Below are positions 49,154-58,067 of a DNA stretch of 64,000 nt, one piece after another; the first letter of the stretch is position 1, and every line of letters begins with the position of its first letter. The notes under the pieces were generated by a model. That model saw only the letters and a list, made by a program, of their open reading frames with translations, was not told the DNA's origin and did no database searches. This DNA is from Winogradskyella sp. (lineage in GTDB: Bacteria; Bacteroidota; Bacteroidia; Flavobacteriales; Flavobacteriaceae): contig JAOEWO010000001.1 of assembly GCA_028383925.1 (NCBI GenBank), positions 163,629-227,628 on the forward strand. The letters are read 5' to 3'. A program made the position numbers and the translations under genes.

Positions 49154-52129
49154 ATGAAGCCCTTTTATTTAAAGTTCTTTGGTAGTTTAATATGCTTTCT
49201 TAGTATTACATTTAACTGCTTTTCTCAAATTAATGAAGAGATTTGGTCTGTTGAAAATACGACTAGAACTAAAAAATCTGATATTATTTTCTCTAAATCA
49301 ATACCAAAAAATGCAACTTTTTTTAATGTAGACGTTTCTGCTTTTCAGACTTTACTTACTAATATTCCGCAACGAAATCTATCTAATAAAAACCAAGGTG
49401 TTGTTTTAACCTTTCCAAATCAAAAAGGTGAATTTGAGACGTATTTAGTTGTAGAAGCTTCAGTGATGAAACCCGAACTACAAAACCAGTTTCCAGAGAT
49501 ACGATCTTTTGTGGGTAAAGGTATAGACAACCCAACGTCGGTGATTAGATTTAGTTTATCACCAGAAAAAGGTTTAAGTAGCATGGTGCTTTCTAATAGT
49601 AAGACGGTTTTTATAGAGCCTTATTCCGAAGATTTAAAAACATACATAGTTTTTACAAACGCGTTAGAAGATCCTGCACCTAGAGATTCATTTTTATGTG
49701 AGACAGAATATGCACCATCAAAATTTAATATTTCGGATGCAGAATTTGCTGCGATGAAAAATGCAGACGATGGTACTTTAAGAACATACGATTTAGCTTT
49801 AGCTTGTACGGTTGAGTATGCACAATTTCACGGTGGTACTGTACCAACGGTTATGGCAGCTATGAATACAACAATGACTAGAGTTAACGCTATTTACGAA
49901 AGAGATTTAGGCTTAACTATGGTAATGGTACCAAATCAATCTATAATTTTTTTAGGACCAGATGTAACATCAGACCCATATACTAATGATAGTGGACCGG
50001 CAATGTTAAATCAAAATCAAACTACAGTAGATGCTAATATTGGTTTTTCAAATTACGACATTGGTCATGTTTTCAGTACAGGTGGTGGCGGTATTGCTGC
50101 TTTAAACTCACCTTGTAGCAATTCTAAAGCTAGAGGTGTTACAGGCCAAGGAAGTCCTGTAGGTGATACTTTTGATGTGGATTATGTTGCACACGAAATG
50201 GGCCATCAGTTTGGTGGAAATCATACACAAAACAACAATTGTAACCGTTCAGGCTTATCTGTAGAACCAGGTAGTGCATCAACAATAATGGGTTATGCAG
50301 GTATTTGTAATCCTAATGTACAAAATAATAGTGATGATTATTTTCATGGTGAAAACATAAAAGAAATGTGGTTAAATATTTCGGTAGGTACTAGTAGTAC
50401 ATGTTTTACAGGTAGCCCAACAAATAATACGGCACCTAATGCTAATGCAGGTAACGATTTCTCAATTCCTAAATCTACAGCATTTGTATTAAGGGGTTCT
50501 GCTACAGATACAGATACGTCTATTCCTAGTTTAACTTACTGTTGGGAGCAGACAGATACAGCACCAGCACAAATGCCACCAGTATCAACAAATACAGGTG
50601 GTCCAACATTTAGATCTTTAGACCCAACTGCAGCGTCAGAGCGGTATATGCCAGCTTTTAACACTGTAATGTCTGGTGATTTATCTACAACATGGGAGGT
50701 GGTACCTTCTGTAGCAAGACAAATGAATTTTTTATTAACTGTAAGAGATAACGAAATTAACGGTGCAGCAATAGGCTCTGATGAAATGACGGTTACTGTA
50801 GAAGATGTAACACCATTTACGGTTAATACACCACCATCTTGGGCTGCAAATTCTAGTCAACAGGTCTCATGGGTTGTAGGCTCTAGTGCTAACGCAATTA
50901 TAAATTGTCAATCTGTAAATGTGTTATTTACAACAAATAATGGCGCTTCTTTTACAACGTTAGTCTCTGGTGTTGCTAACACAGGTGCTACAACTATAAC
51001 TGTACCTAATGTACCAGATACGACTAATGCAAAAATTTTAGTTGAGGCTGCAGATAACATTTTTTATGCAGTATCTAGTGCATTTGCAATTTCTTCAAAT
51101 CCAGATTTTAGTATCAGTTCTGTAACTGGGGATGTCGTGGCTTGTAATACAGACGCGGTTTCATTTAATTTTGATTTTACGACATCAAACGGTTATTCAG
51201 AAAATACATTATTTTCTGTAACAGGTTTGCCAGTTGGTGCGAGTTCAAATTTATCTACGGCTTCTTTAAATGCAAATGGGACAGTAACTTTAGATGTAAG
51301 TGGTTTAAATTCTGTGGTTCAAAATAATTATACAATTACAATAACGGCAACATCTTCAATAGTAAAATCAACTAGTGTTAACTTGTTGGTAACAGATGAA
51401 TTGTGTGAGTCTAACGGTAATTTAGATTTTAATACAAGAATTACAAGAGTTAATTTTAATACTATAGATAATGGTAATACGCTAGATAAAGTATTGCCAT
51501 ATTCAGACTTTACATCAATATCTACAGATATAGAAGCAGGTGTAAACTACGCTTTAGTAGTAGAAGGAAACGGTGACGGAAACGTACAGGTAATTACTAA
51601 AGTTTGGATAGATTGGAATCAAAACTGTTCTTTTAATGACCTAGGTGAAGAGTACGACCTTGGTACTGCTTTTGGCCTAGTTAACGAAGCTGTAGGACCT
51701 CCGTTTAATATTACAGCACCAAGCGATGCTTTAGAGGGTAATACAAAAATGCGAGTGAGTTTTAAGTATACACCTAATAATGCTAATGATGTACCAACCT
51801 CTTGCGAAACAGGTTTTGACGGCGAGGTTGAGGATTATACTCTAAATGTTATAAACAACCTAAGTGTTGATGAAACTGATTTAGAAGGTTTGGCTATTTT
51901 TCCAAACCCTAATAATGGTACGTTTACAATAGGCTTTATTCCTAAGTCTGGTGAAGATATTACAGTTAGAGTTTATGATATTAGAGGTAGATCTGTTTTT
52001 ACCAATAGATTTTCTACATCTAACAGATTTGAAGAAATTATAAACCTCAATAATGCACAGTCTGGTGTTTATTTATTACAAATTTTAGATGGGTCGCAGA
52101 CAGTAACAAGACGCATAATTATAGATTAA
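49154..52129 (+). CDS. Secreted reprolysin-like metallopeptidase with T9SS type A sorting domain
   Basis: 991 residues from ATG 49154, which gives a proper signal peptide (FFGSLICFLSITFNCFSQ); the frame is open to 49079 but the extra 25 residues precede it. A prodomain-like region (about 25-215) is followed by a reprolysin-type catalytic domain with HEMGHQFGGNHTQ (HExxHxxGxxH zinc site, about residue 345). Ig/PKD-like beta domains come next. A GEVED-type domain is near 880-910 (FDGEVEDYTLNV). The type A sorting domain of about 75 residues starts FPNPNNGTFTIGF and ends SGVYLLQI plus a short basic tail. It would be exported by type IX secretion and anchored or released at the surface. Confidence 0.93.
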   Translation: MKPFYLKFFGSLICFLSITFNCFSQINEEIWSVENTTRTKKSDIIFSKSIPKNATFFNVDVSAFQTLLTNIPQRNLSNKNQGVVLTFPNQKGEFETYLVVEASVMKPELQNQFPEIRSFVGKGIDNPTSVIRFSLSPEKGLSSMVLSNSKTVFIEPYSEDLKTYIVFTNALEDPAPRDSFLCETEYAPSKFNISDAEFAAMKNADDGTLRTYDLALACTVEYAQFHGGTVPTVMAAMNTTMTRVNAIYERDLGLTMVMVPNQSIIFLGPDVTSDPYTNDSGPAMLNQNQTTVDANIGFSNYDIGHVFSTGGGGIAALNSPCSNSKARGVTGQGSPVGDTFDVDYVAHEMGHQFGGNHTQNNNCNRSGLSVEPGSASTIMGYAGICNPNVQNNSDDYFHGENIKEMWLNISVGTSSTCFTGSPTNNTAPNANAGNDFSIPKSTAFVLRGSATDTDTSIPSLTYCWEQTDTAPAQMPPVSTNTGGPTFRSLDPTAASERYMPAFNTVMSGDLSTTWEVVPSVARQMNFLLTVRDNEINGAAIGSDEMTVTVEDVTPFTVNTPPSWAANSSQQVSWVVGSSANAIINCQSVNVLFTTNNGASFTTLVSGVANTGATTITVPNVPDTTNAKILVEAADNIFYAVSSAFAISSNPDFSISSVTGDVVACNTDAVSFNFDFTTSNGYSENTLFSVTGLPVGASSNLSTASLNANGTVTLDVSGLNSVVQNNYTITITATSSIVKSTSVNLLVTDELCESNGNLDFNTRITRVNFNTIDNGNTLDKVLPYSDFTSISTDIEAGVNYALVVEGNGDGNVQVITKVWIDWNQNCSFNDLGEEYDLGTAFGLVNEAVGPPFNITAPSDALEGNTKMRVSFKYTPNNANDVPTSCETGFDGEVEDYTLNVINNLSVDETDLEGLAIFPNPNNGTFTIGFIPKSGEDITVRVYDIRGRSVFTNRFSTSNRFEEIINLNNAQSGVYLLQILDGSQTVTRRIIID

Positions 52130-52146
52130 ATATTTAATTATCAATT

Positions 52147-52174
52147 AAAGCTCCTAAATTTAGGAGCTTTTTTT
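52147..52174 (+). terminator. Terminator after the metallopeptidase gene
   Basis: Perfect palindrome AAAGCTCCTAAA (52147-52158) with its reverse complement (52159-52170), followed by Ts. Confidence 0.92.
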
Positions 52175-52179
52175 ATACT

Positions 52180-53049
52180 ATGAATTTATCTTATTGGGAA
52201 ATACAAAGTTGGTTAACTAACATAGATTATACCATTGTTGGTAGCGGTATTGTAGGTCTTAATTGTGCATTACAGTTAAGAAAACGTTTTTCTAAATCTA
52301 AAATACTGGTTTTAGAAAAAGGAATGCTGCCTCAAGGTGCGAGTACAAAAAATGCAGGCTTTGCTTGTTTTGGTAGTATAAGTGAAATTATAGACGACTT
52401 AAATCATCATACCAAAGAAGAGGTTTTAGAGCTTATAAAAAAGCGCGTTAAAGGATTACAATTACTACGAGAGACGTTAGGTGATAAAGCAATAGATTAT
52501 CAAAATTTAGGGGGTTACGAATTGTTTTTAGACGCAGACAATGCTTTATACGAATTATGTATTGCTAAACAAGAAACCATTAATAAGCTACTTCGTCCTA
52601 TTTTTAAGTCTGAAGTATTTTCAACCAAATTAACCGAGCAATCTGTAAAACCAGCAAGAGCTCAGGTTCTTATTACAAAACCTATTAAAGATTTGCCTAT
52701 TAAAGGAACGTTTCACCTAGACGAAGGTTATTATTATTTTAGGAATATTAATAATCGTATTCTTTTTGGTGGTGGGCGTAATTTAGATTTTAAAACCGAA
52801 GAAACCACCACATTTGGCAAAACAGAAATCATTCAAAATAAGCTCGAAGAATTATTAAGAACGACTATTTTACCTAATACGGCTTTTAAAGTTGATCATA
52901 GATGGTCTGGTATTATGGGTGTAGGGTCACAAAAAAAAGCGATAGTAAAACAATTGAGTAATCATGTTTATTGTGGTGTTAGGTTAGGCGGTATGGTTGT
53001 TGCTATTGGTAGCACAGTGGGTAAAGAATTAGTATCTCTAGTAAAATGA
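52180..53049 (+). CDS. FAD-dependent amino-acid-oxidase-type oxidoreductase with an apparent internal deletion
   Basis: 289 residues. The N-terminal FAD dinucleotide fold is clear (YTIVGSGIVGLNCALQLRKRF, then VLEKGMLPQGASTKNAGFACFG). The C-terminal substrate/FAD part is also clear (KPARAQVLITKPIK, GYYYFRNINNRILFGGGRNLDF, HRWSGIMGVG, VYCGVRLGGMVVAIGS). DAO-fold relatives are about 350-380 residues long. Here the middle, which should contain the QVDxGKxM-type strand and the second FAD-contact motif (ATNGF-like), is missing around residues 147-153 (VFSTKLTEQS). The frame is kept. The usual GGMGVAIG reads GGMVVAIG. I infer an in-frame deletion of roughly 70-90 residues and probable loss of function. 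Confidence 0.7.
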   Translation: MNLSYWEIQSWLTNIDYTIVGSGIVGLNCALQLRKRFSKSKILVLEKGMLPQGASTKNAGFACFGSISEIIDDLNHHTKEEVLELIKKRVKGLQLLRETLGDKAIDYQNLGGYELFLDADNALYELCIAKQETINKLLRPIFKSEVFSTKLTEQSVKPARAQVLITKPIKDLPIKGTFHLDEGYYYFRNINNRILFGGGRNLDFKTEETTTFGKTEIIQNKLEELLRTTILPNTAFKVDHRWSGIMGVGSQKKAIVKQLSNHVYCGVRLGGMVVAIGSTVGKELVSLVK

Positions 53050-53495
53050 AAATAAAAGAAGTACTATATAATACATGCCAAGCATTTTTAGATAGCCGTC
53101 TAGAAGTTATACAACACGCCATTTTAGATATTCAAAATGCACTGCAATCAGAGACCAAAAGTAGTGCAGGTGATAAGCACGAAACTGGCAGAGCAATGCT
53201 TCAATTAGAGCGTGAAAAAGCAGGACAACAGTTGTCAGAAATTCAAAAATTACAAGAAACACTTCAAAAGATAGATTTACAATCAAAATCAAATAAAGTG
53301 ACTTTGGGTAGTGTGGTTAAAACCTCTAAAGCTAATTATTTTGTCGCTATAAGTGCGGGTGAAATTAAAATAGACAACACGTTATATTATGCTATTTCTG
53401 CATCTACACCAATTGCAAAATTAATTTTATCTAAAGAAATTAACGACACAATTACCTTTAGAGATTCTAATTTTACAATTATAGAAATTCTATAG
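53046..53495 (+). CDS. GreA/GreB-like C-terminal domain protein
   Basis: 149 residues. A helical N-terminal part (LYNTCQAFLDSRLEVIQHAILDIQNAL) is followed by SSAGDKHETGRAMLQLEREKAGQQL, a helical hairpin, and then a small beta domain (VTLGSVVKTSKANYFVAISAGEIKI, ISASTPIAKLILSK) like the FKBP-type C-terminal domain of Gre factors. Databases often carry a 3-oxoacyl-ACP synthase label for this family, which nothing in the sequence supports. It overlaps the oxidoreductase gene by 4 bp, so the two are co-translated. The function is unknown; an RNA-polymerase-related role would be inference. Confidence 0.6.
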   Translation: MKIKEVLYNTCQAFLDSRLEVIQHAILDIQNALQSETKSSAGDKHETGRAMLQLEREKAGQQLSEIQKLQETLQKIDLQSKSNKVTLGSVVKTSKANYFVAISAGEIKIDNTLYYAISASTPIAKLILSKEINDTITFRDSNFTIIEIL

Positions 53496-53560
53496 AAAAA
53501 CGTTAAATCGTTTCTTCATTTTTTTATACTAGCTTAACTTAACAGATTAAAACTATTTTA

Positions 53561-54079
53561 ATGAGGCCATACCTATTTTATATATTCACCTGTTGTTTTT
53601 TATTTACCGGATTCTCCCAAAACAAGTCTTCTATTGATTTTGTTATTAATAATTTAGGAATAAATGTAGATGGTCATTTTAACTCGTTTTCTGTTTCGAG
53701 CAAATTTAACAGTGCTAATTCAGCATTAGAAAGTATTACGGGCGCTATAAATGTGTCTTCTATAAAAACAGGTATAGACAGTAGAGATGAACATTTGTTA
53801 AATGAAGATTATTTTAACATAGAAAAGTATAAACAAATCACCTTTAAAAGCTCGGCTATTACCAAAGTATCAGAAACAGAATATAAGGTCACAGCGAATC
53901 TAAAAATAAAAGGAATTACAAAGGCAATTACGATTAAAGTTAATGTCAAAAAACAGACTGATAGTTATAAAATCTCATCTAGTTTTGAGATAAATAGAAA
54001 AGATTTTGATGTAGGCGGTAGCAGCTTTGTAATGAGTAAAACTGTAAAAATTAATGTCATACAATACCAGAAGTTATAA
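53561..54079 (+). CDS. YceI family exported protein
   Basis: 172 residues with signal peptide (YLFYIFTCCFLFTGFSQ). The mature part is the YceI lipocalin-like barrel: INNLGINVDGHFNSFSVSSKF, then SIKTGIDSRDEHLLNEDYFNIEKYKQITFKS (the D-x-H-L-x-D-x-F/Y-N YceI signature) and FDVGGSSFVMSKTVKI. YceI proteins bind polyisoprenoid or other amphiphilic lipids in the periplasm. It abuts the FAD oxidoreductase gene (stop followed at once by ATG), which makes it the likely first gene of the polyketide cluster and a candidate carrier for its lipid product. Confidence 0.9.
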   Translation: MRPYLFYIFTCCFLFTGFSQNKSSIDFVINNLGINVDGHFNSFSVSSKFNSANSALESITGAINVSSIKTGIDSRDEHLLNEDYFNIEKYKQITFKSSAITKVSETEYKVTANLKIKGITKAITIKVNVKKQTDSYKISSSFEINRKDFDVGGSSFVMSKTVKINVIQYQKL

Positions 54080-55213
54080 ATGATAAAACAAGATTTTGAT
54101 GTTGTTATAATTGGTGGTGGTTTAGCCGGTCTTACAAGTGCTATTCACTTATCTAAGACAAACTTTAGCGTGTTACTTATTGAGAAAAATACCTATCCAA
54201 AGCATAAGGTCTGTGGCGAATATGTATCAAATGAGGTTTTACCATATCTTAATTATTTAGGTTTTAATCCTTTTGAGTTTGGTGCAAAACAAATTTCAAA
54301 ATTTGAGTTAACTACACATAATAATAAGACTATAACAGCCAATTTACCATTAGGTGGCTTTGGGATGAGTCGGTATCAAATGGATTATCAATTATATAAA
54401 CGTGCTTTAGAAACGGGAGTTGAGGTGCTTCAAGATGCCGTTACAGATGTTAATTTTGAATCTGATAATTTTCAAATCGAAACCAAATCAAGCAAGAGTT
54501 TTCAAGCAAAAATAGTTATTGGTGCTTTTGGTAAACGCTCTAATTTAGATGTAAAATTCAATCGTAAATTCATCACTAAAAAATCACCTTATTTAGGAGT
54601 TAAGATTCATGTTTCTGGTAATTTTCCTCAAGATAAAGTGGCACTTCATAATTTTAAAGGAGGGTATTGCGGAGTCTCAAAAGTAGAAAACAACCATATT
54701 AATTTGTGTTACATTACAGATTTTAAGGCGTTTAAAAAGTATAAAGATATTAATGCGTTTCAAAACGAAGTCGTGTTTAAAAATTCAGCTTTAAAGGACG
54801 TATTTAAAAGTTCTAAACCAGAGTTTGAAATACCACTAACAATTAGTCAAATTTCTTTTGAAACTAAAAGCCCAATAGAAAATCACATGATAATGTGTGG
54901 TGACACCGCAGGTATGATTCACCCACTTTGTGGCAACGGAATGGGTATGGCAATTCGGAGTTCTCAATTAGCATCGCAGTTGATTATTGATTATCTTCAA
55001 GAAAAAATTAAAACGCGTTCAGATTTAGAAAATCAGTACACCAAACAATGGTACAAAACGTTTAAATGGCGCCTAAGAGCAGGCCATACCATAGCTTATT
55101 TATTTAGGCAAAATTGGTTGGCACCCATACTATTAAGTGGCTTACGCTGGTTTCCGTTTTTGCTACCTAAAATTATTAAAATGACCCACGGAAAACCCAT
55201 GATTATTAAATGA
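54080..55213 (+). CDS. FAD-dependent oxidoreductase, geranylgeranyl-reductase/aromatic-hydroxylase type
   Basis: 377 residues. FAD-binding GxGxxG is in FDVVIIGGGLAGLTSAIHLS, and VLLIEKNTYPKHKVCGEYVSNE fits the p-hydroxybenzoate-hydroxylase fold. The middle strand is AKIVIGAFGKRSNLD, and the GD motif is MIMCGDTAGMIHPLCGNGMGMA. Members either hydroxylate aromatics or reduce double bonds of isoprenoids; this cannot be settled by eye. In the Streptomyces srs system a flavoprotein hydroxylates the alkylresorcinol. The gene overlaps the methyltransferase gene by 4 bp and is close to the type III PKS, so tailoring of its product is the likely job. Confidence 0.85.
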   Translation: MIKQDFDVVIIGGGLAGLTSAIHLSKTNFSVLLIEKNTYPKHKVCGEYVSNEVLPYLNYLGFNPFEFGAKQISKFELTTHNNKTITANLPLGGFGMSRYQMDYQLYKRALETGVEVLQDAVTDVNFESDNFQIETKSSKSFQAKIVIGAFGKRSNLDVKFNRKFITKKSPYLGVKIHVSGNFPQDKVALHNFKGGYCGVSKVENNHINLCYITDFKAFKKYKDINAFQNEVVFKNSALKDVFKSSKPEFEIPLTISQISFETKSPIENHMIMCGDTAGMIHPLCGNGMGMAIRSSQLASQLIIDYLQEKIKTRSDLENQYTKQWYKTFKWRLRAGHTIAYLFRQNWLAPILLSGLRWFPFLLPKIIKMTHGKPMIIK

Positions 55214-55920
55214 GCTTATTTATAGACACAACATACCGTAGCAATAAAACCGAAATCATGGATGATTTTACCATGAAAGGAGAGCTAATGCGAGATACCT
55301 TAGACAAACTAGGAAGCATTAATAAATGGCTTGGTGGTAATAGTATTACTATAGATGGTATTAGGCAATTATTAAAAGATCAACCAAAAGAGAAGACATT
55401 TACCATTATAGATTTGGGTTGTGGTCATGGTGATATTTTAAGGTTAGTGGCAGATTTTGGAAGAAAAAATGGCTATAAACTTCAGTTAATAGGCATCGAT
55501 GCTAACCAAGACGCTATAGATTACGCTAATGAATTATCTGTAAATTATCCTGAAGTTTCTTTTAGAAATGAAGATATTTTTTCAGAAGAATTTAGAGCGA
55601 TTAATTACGACATTGCATTAACCACACTTTTTTTACATCATTTTAAAGAAGATGAATTATTAGCATTGTTATCAAATCTTTCAAATAATGCCAACATGGG
55701 TGTTGTTGTTAATGATTTACAGAGAAGTAAAATGGCCTATGTTTTATTTAAACTTTTAGGCATTTTTATTTCAAATTATATGATAAAACAAGATGGATTA
55801 ACCTCTATTCTTCGCGCTTTTAAACGTGAAGATTTAGAAGCGATGTCTAAAAAATTAAATCTTAAATCACAAATTCGTTGGAAATGGGCATTCCGTTACC
55901 AATGGCTTATTTTTAGTTAA
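55210..55920 (+). CDS. Class I SAM-dependent methyltransferase
   Basis: 236 residues. The SAM-binding motif I is IIDLGCGHGDILRLVADFG (about residue 72), motif II LQLIGIDANQDAIDYAN, then FRNEDIFSEEF, and DIALTTLFLHHF as motif IV. The N-terminus (MDDFTMKGELMRDTLDKLGSINKWLGG) resembles UbiE/phenol O- or C-methyltransferase-like proteins that occur beside type III PKS genes. It overlaps the flavoprotein gene by 4 bp. Methylation of the polyketide head group is inferred from context. A repeat-rich gap of 161 bp separates it from the PKS gene. Confidence 0.87.
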   Translation: MSLFIDTTYRSNKTEIMDDFTMKGELMRDTLDKLGSINKWLGGNSITIDGIRQLLKDQPKEKTFTIIDLGCGHGDILRLVADFGRKNGYKLQLIGIDANQDAIDYANELSVNYPEVSFRNEDIFSEEFRAINYDIALTTLFLHHFKEDELLALLSNLSNNANMGVVVNDLQRSKMAYVLFKLLGIFISNYMIKQDGLTSILRAFKREDLEAMSKKLNLKSQIRWKWAFRYQWLIFS

Positions 55921-56055
55921 GAGTTAAGTATTGTTCCCTTGAGGATTAATGAGAAACAAAATATTTTTTGTTTAGAAATTACCGAGCGAAGCTCTTAGGG
56001 GTGTTTTTAATCGTAATATATAAAAACACACCACAATTTTATATTAATTAAAAAA

Positions 56056-56075
56056 GATTCCTGCCTTCGCAGGAA
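56056..56075. repeat. 20-bp palindromic repeat just upstream of the PKS start
   Basis: Stem TTCCTGC (56058-56064), CTTC loop, GCAGGAA (56069-56075), ending 6 nt before the ATG at 56082. It is the exact reverse complement of 28311-28330. The hairpin would cover the ribosome-loading region. The rest of the 55921-56081 gap looks like a decayed repeat (CCCTTGAGG near 55937, CGAGCGAAGCTC near 55983). Confidence 0.8.
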
Positions 56076-56081
56076 AATAAT

Positions 56082-57134
56082 ATGGCAGTAAGAATAACAG
56101 CAGTAGCAAAACAACTTCCAAAATATACTAGAGAAACAAAGGATATTTTACCTTTTGTAGCGCTTTGGTTAGAAGGGCAAGAAGACCGTTTTAAACGAAA
56201 AGTTTTAAAGATTTTTGAAAACGCAGCCGTTGATAAACGCTATTCTATTATGGATCCAGAAGAAGTGTTTTTAAATACCTCTTTCGAAGAGAAAAATGAT
56301 ATTTATATCAGAGAATCTATAAAATTAGCAGAGGCAAGTTTATTAAAAGTGCTAGATAAAGCCAAGTTACAACCTACAGATATTGACTATATTATAACAG
56401 TAAGTTGCACAGGTATAATGATTCCGTCTTTAGATGCTTATCTTATTAATAGCTTAAAAATGAAGCAAGATATTGTGCGTTTACCTGTTACAGAAATGGG
56501 TTGTGCGGCAGGTGTTTCGGGTATTTTATATGCTAAGAATTTTTTAAAGGCAAACCCTAATAAGCGCGCTGTTGTAATTGCTGTAGAAGCACCAACGGCA
56601 ACATTTCAGTTAGAAGATTATTCTATGGTAAATATTGTTAGTGCAGCCATTTTTGGTGACGGTTGTGCAAGTGTTATTTTATCATCTTATGAAGACGAAA
56701 AAGGACCAGAAATTAAGGACGAAGCCATGTATCATTTCTATGATGCCGCACATATGATGGGTTTTAAATTAAGAAATACAGGTCTACAAATGATTTTAGA
56801 TCAGTCTGTGCCGCAGACCATTGCAGATCATTTTCCAAAAATTATTCATCCGTTTTTAGAACGTAACAATTTAAAAATTGAAGATATTGATCACCTAGTA
56901 TTTCATCCTGGTGGAAAAAAAATTGTGCAAACAGTTGAAGACTTATTTGGTGCCTTAGGTAAAAATATAGATGATACAAAAGAAGTTTTACGTCTTTATG
57001 GTAATATGAGTAGTGCCACTGTTTTGTATGTTTTAGAGCGTTTTATGGACAGAGATTTACCCAAAGGCGATAAAGGTCTTATGTTGAGTTTTGGGCCAGG
57101 TTTTTCTGCACAACGTATTTTGTTGGAGTGGTAG
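56082..57134 (+). CDS. Type III polyketide synthase (chalcone/alkylresorcinol-synthase-like)
   Basis: 350 residues, normal for the family. The Cys-His-Asn triad is complete: Cys141 in VTEMGCAAGVSG, His275 in LVFHPGGKKIV, Asn308 in LYGNMSSATV. The C-terminal GFGPG-type loop is SFGPGFSAQ (337-344). It loads an acyl thioester and extends it with malonyl-CoA, then cyclises to a pyrone, phloroglucinol or resorcinol. Whether it takes acyl-CoA or the acyl-ACP made by the neighbouring genes cannot be read from sequence, but the location suggests the latter. All genes 53561-63074 run in the same direction. It is not a FabH: the spacing and the HPGG and GFGPG motifs are those of type III PKS. Confidence 0.93.
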   Translation: MAVRITAVAKQLPKYTRETKDILPFVALWLEGQEDRFKRKVLKIFENAAVDKRYSIMDPEEVFLNTSFEEKNDIYIRESIKLAEASLLKVLDKAKLQPTDIDYIITVSCTGIMIPSLDAYLINSLKMKQDIVRLPVTEMGCAAGVSGILYAKNFLKANPNKRAVVIAVEAPTATFQLEDYSMVNIVSAAIFGDGCASVILSSYEDEKGPEIKDEAMYHFYDAAHMMGFKLRNTGLQMILDQSVPQTIADHFPKIIHPFLERNNLKIEDIDHLVFHPGGKKIVQTVEDLFGALGKNIDDTKEVLRLYGNMSSATVLYVLERFMDRDLPKGDKGLMLSFGPGFSAQRILLEW

Positions 57135-57152
57135 TTTCAAAATTATAAATAA

Positions 57153-57186
57153 AGACCTCACAGGTTTTTAAAACCTGTGAGGTCTG
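57153..57186. repeat. 16-bp-arm palindromic repeat between PKS and SDR genes
   Basis: AGACCTCACAGGTTTT (57153-57168), TA, then AAACCTGTGAGGTCT (57171-57185): a near-perfect palindrome. Related repeats (cores of the type CCTGTGAGGTC) are common between genes in Flavobacteriia. It could attenuate transcription but lacks a T-run. Confidence 0.85.
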
Positions 57187-57198
57187 CTAACTAGAAAA

Positions 57199-57996
57199 AT
57201 GATAAAAGAATTTCAAAATAAAAACCAATGGGCATTAATCCTTGGCGGAAGCAGTGGCTTAGGCTTAGCTACAGCTAAAAAGCTAGCCAAACACGGTCTA
57301 AATATTTGCATCGTTCATCGTAATTCTAGAATGCAAGAGGACGAAATTCAATTAGAATTTGAAACTATTAAGAAGGAAGATATTCAGTTTAAAAGTTTTA
57401 ATACAGATGCTTTTAAACCTGAGAAAAGAGATGCTGTTATTGAAGAATTAAAAGTCCTTTTTGGAGAGAATCACAGGGTAAAAATATTAGTACATAGTGT
57501 TGCTAAAGGCAATTTAAAACCCATGGTTTCAGAAGAAAAACCAGTATTAAAAAATGATGATTTTGCCTTAACTATAAACGCTATGGCGATTAGTTTGTAC
57601 GATTGGACAAAAGTATTATTTGATGCTCAATTATTTGCTGATGATGCCAGAATTGTAAGTTTTACAAGCGAAGGCAATACAAAAGCATGGCAAAATTACG
57701 CAGCAGTCTCTGCAGCAAAAGTAGCTTTAGAAGCCATTACAAGAAACATTGCTTTAGAGTTTGCGCCTTTCGGAATAAAAGCCAATTGCATACAAGCAGG
57801 TGTTACAGATACATCGTCACTGCGCATGATTCCTGGTAGTGATAAAATTATAGAACATACCTTAAAACGAAACCCTAATAAACGTTTAACACGTCCTGAA
57901 GATGTGGCAAATGCCGTCTATTTATTAGGTAAAGATGAAGCCGCTTGGATTACAGGAACCGTTATTCCTGTTGATGGTGGTGAGCACCTTTCTTAA
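57199..57996 (+). CDS. SDR-family reductase, enoyl-ACP-reductase-like
   Basis: 265 residues. The Rossmann start ALILGGSSGLGLATAKKLA carries the SDR GxxxGxG motif. The catalytic pair is Tyr167 and Lys174 (NYAAVSAAK), spacing Y-x6-K. That spacing is characteristic of enoyl-ACP reductases (FabI/FabL), whereas ketoreductases have Y-x3-K. A FabL-like end follows: EFAPFGIKANCIQAGVTDT and ITGTVIPVDGG. I infer the enoyl-reduction step of the cluster; a dual or ketoreductase role is possible since no other reductase is present. There are repeats on both sides (57153-57186, 58013-58058). Confidence 0.85.
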   Translation: MIKEFQNKNQWALILGGSSGLGLATAKKLAKHGLNICIVHRNSRMQEDEIQLEFETIKKEDIQFKSFNTDAFKPEKRDAVIEELKVLFGENHRVKILVHSVAKGNLKPMVSEEKPVLKNDDFALTINAMAISLYDWTKVLFDAQLFADDARIVSFTSEGNTKAWQNYAAVSAAKVALEAITRNIALEFAPFGIKANCIQAGVTDTSSLRMIPGSDKIIEHTLKRNPNKRLTRPEDVANAVYLLGKDEAAWITGTVIPVDGGEHLS

Positions 57997-58012
57997 TTCT
58001 AAAATAAATCGT

Positions 58013-58058
58013 CACTTCGAGTAATTTTTGAGGAACGAAAAAATTGTATCGAGAAGTT
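58013..58058. repeat. Imperfect inverted repeat between SDR and dehydratase genes
   Basis: ACTTCGAGTAATTTTT (58014-58029) faces AAAAATT-GTATCGAGAAGT (to 58057), arms of about 16-19 bp with small bulges. It is of the GTCACTTCGAG...TCGAGAAGT type frequent in flavobacterial intergenic DNA. Confidence 0.75.
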
Positions 58059-58067
58059 TAAATTAAA

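Noticed and set aside
53046-53495. 3-oxoacyl-ACP synthase label for the small gene after the oxidoreductase
   Set aside because: No ketosynthase motif or catalytic Cys; the C-terminal half looks like a Gre-type domain. The label is probably a propagated database error.
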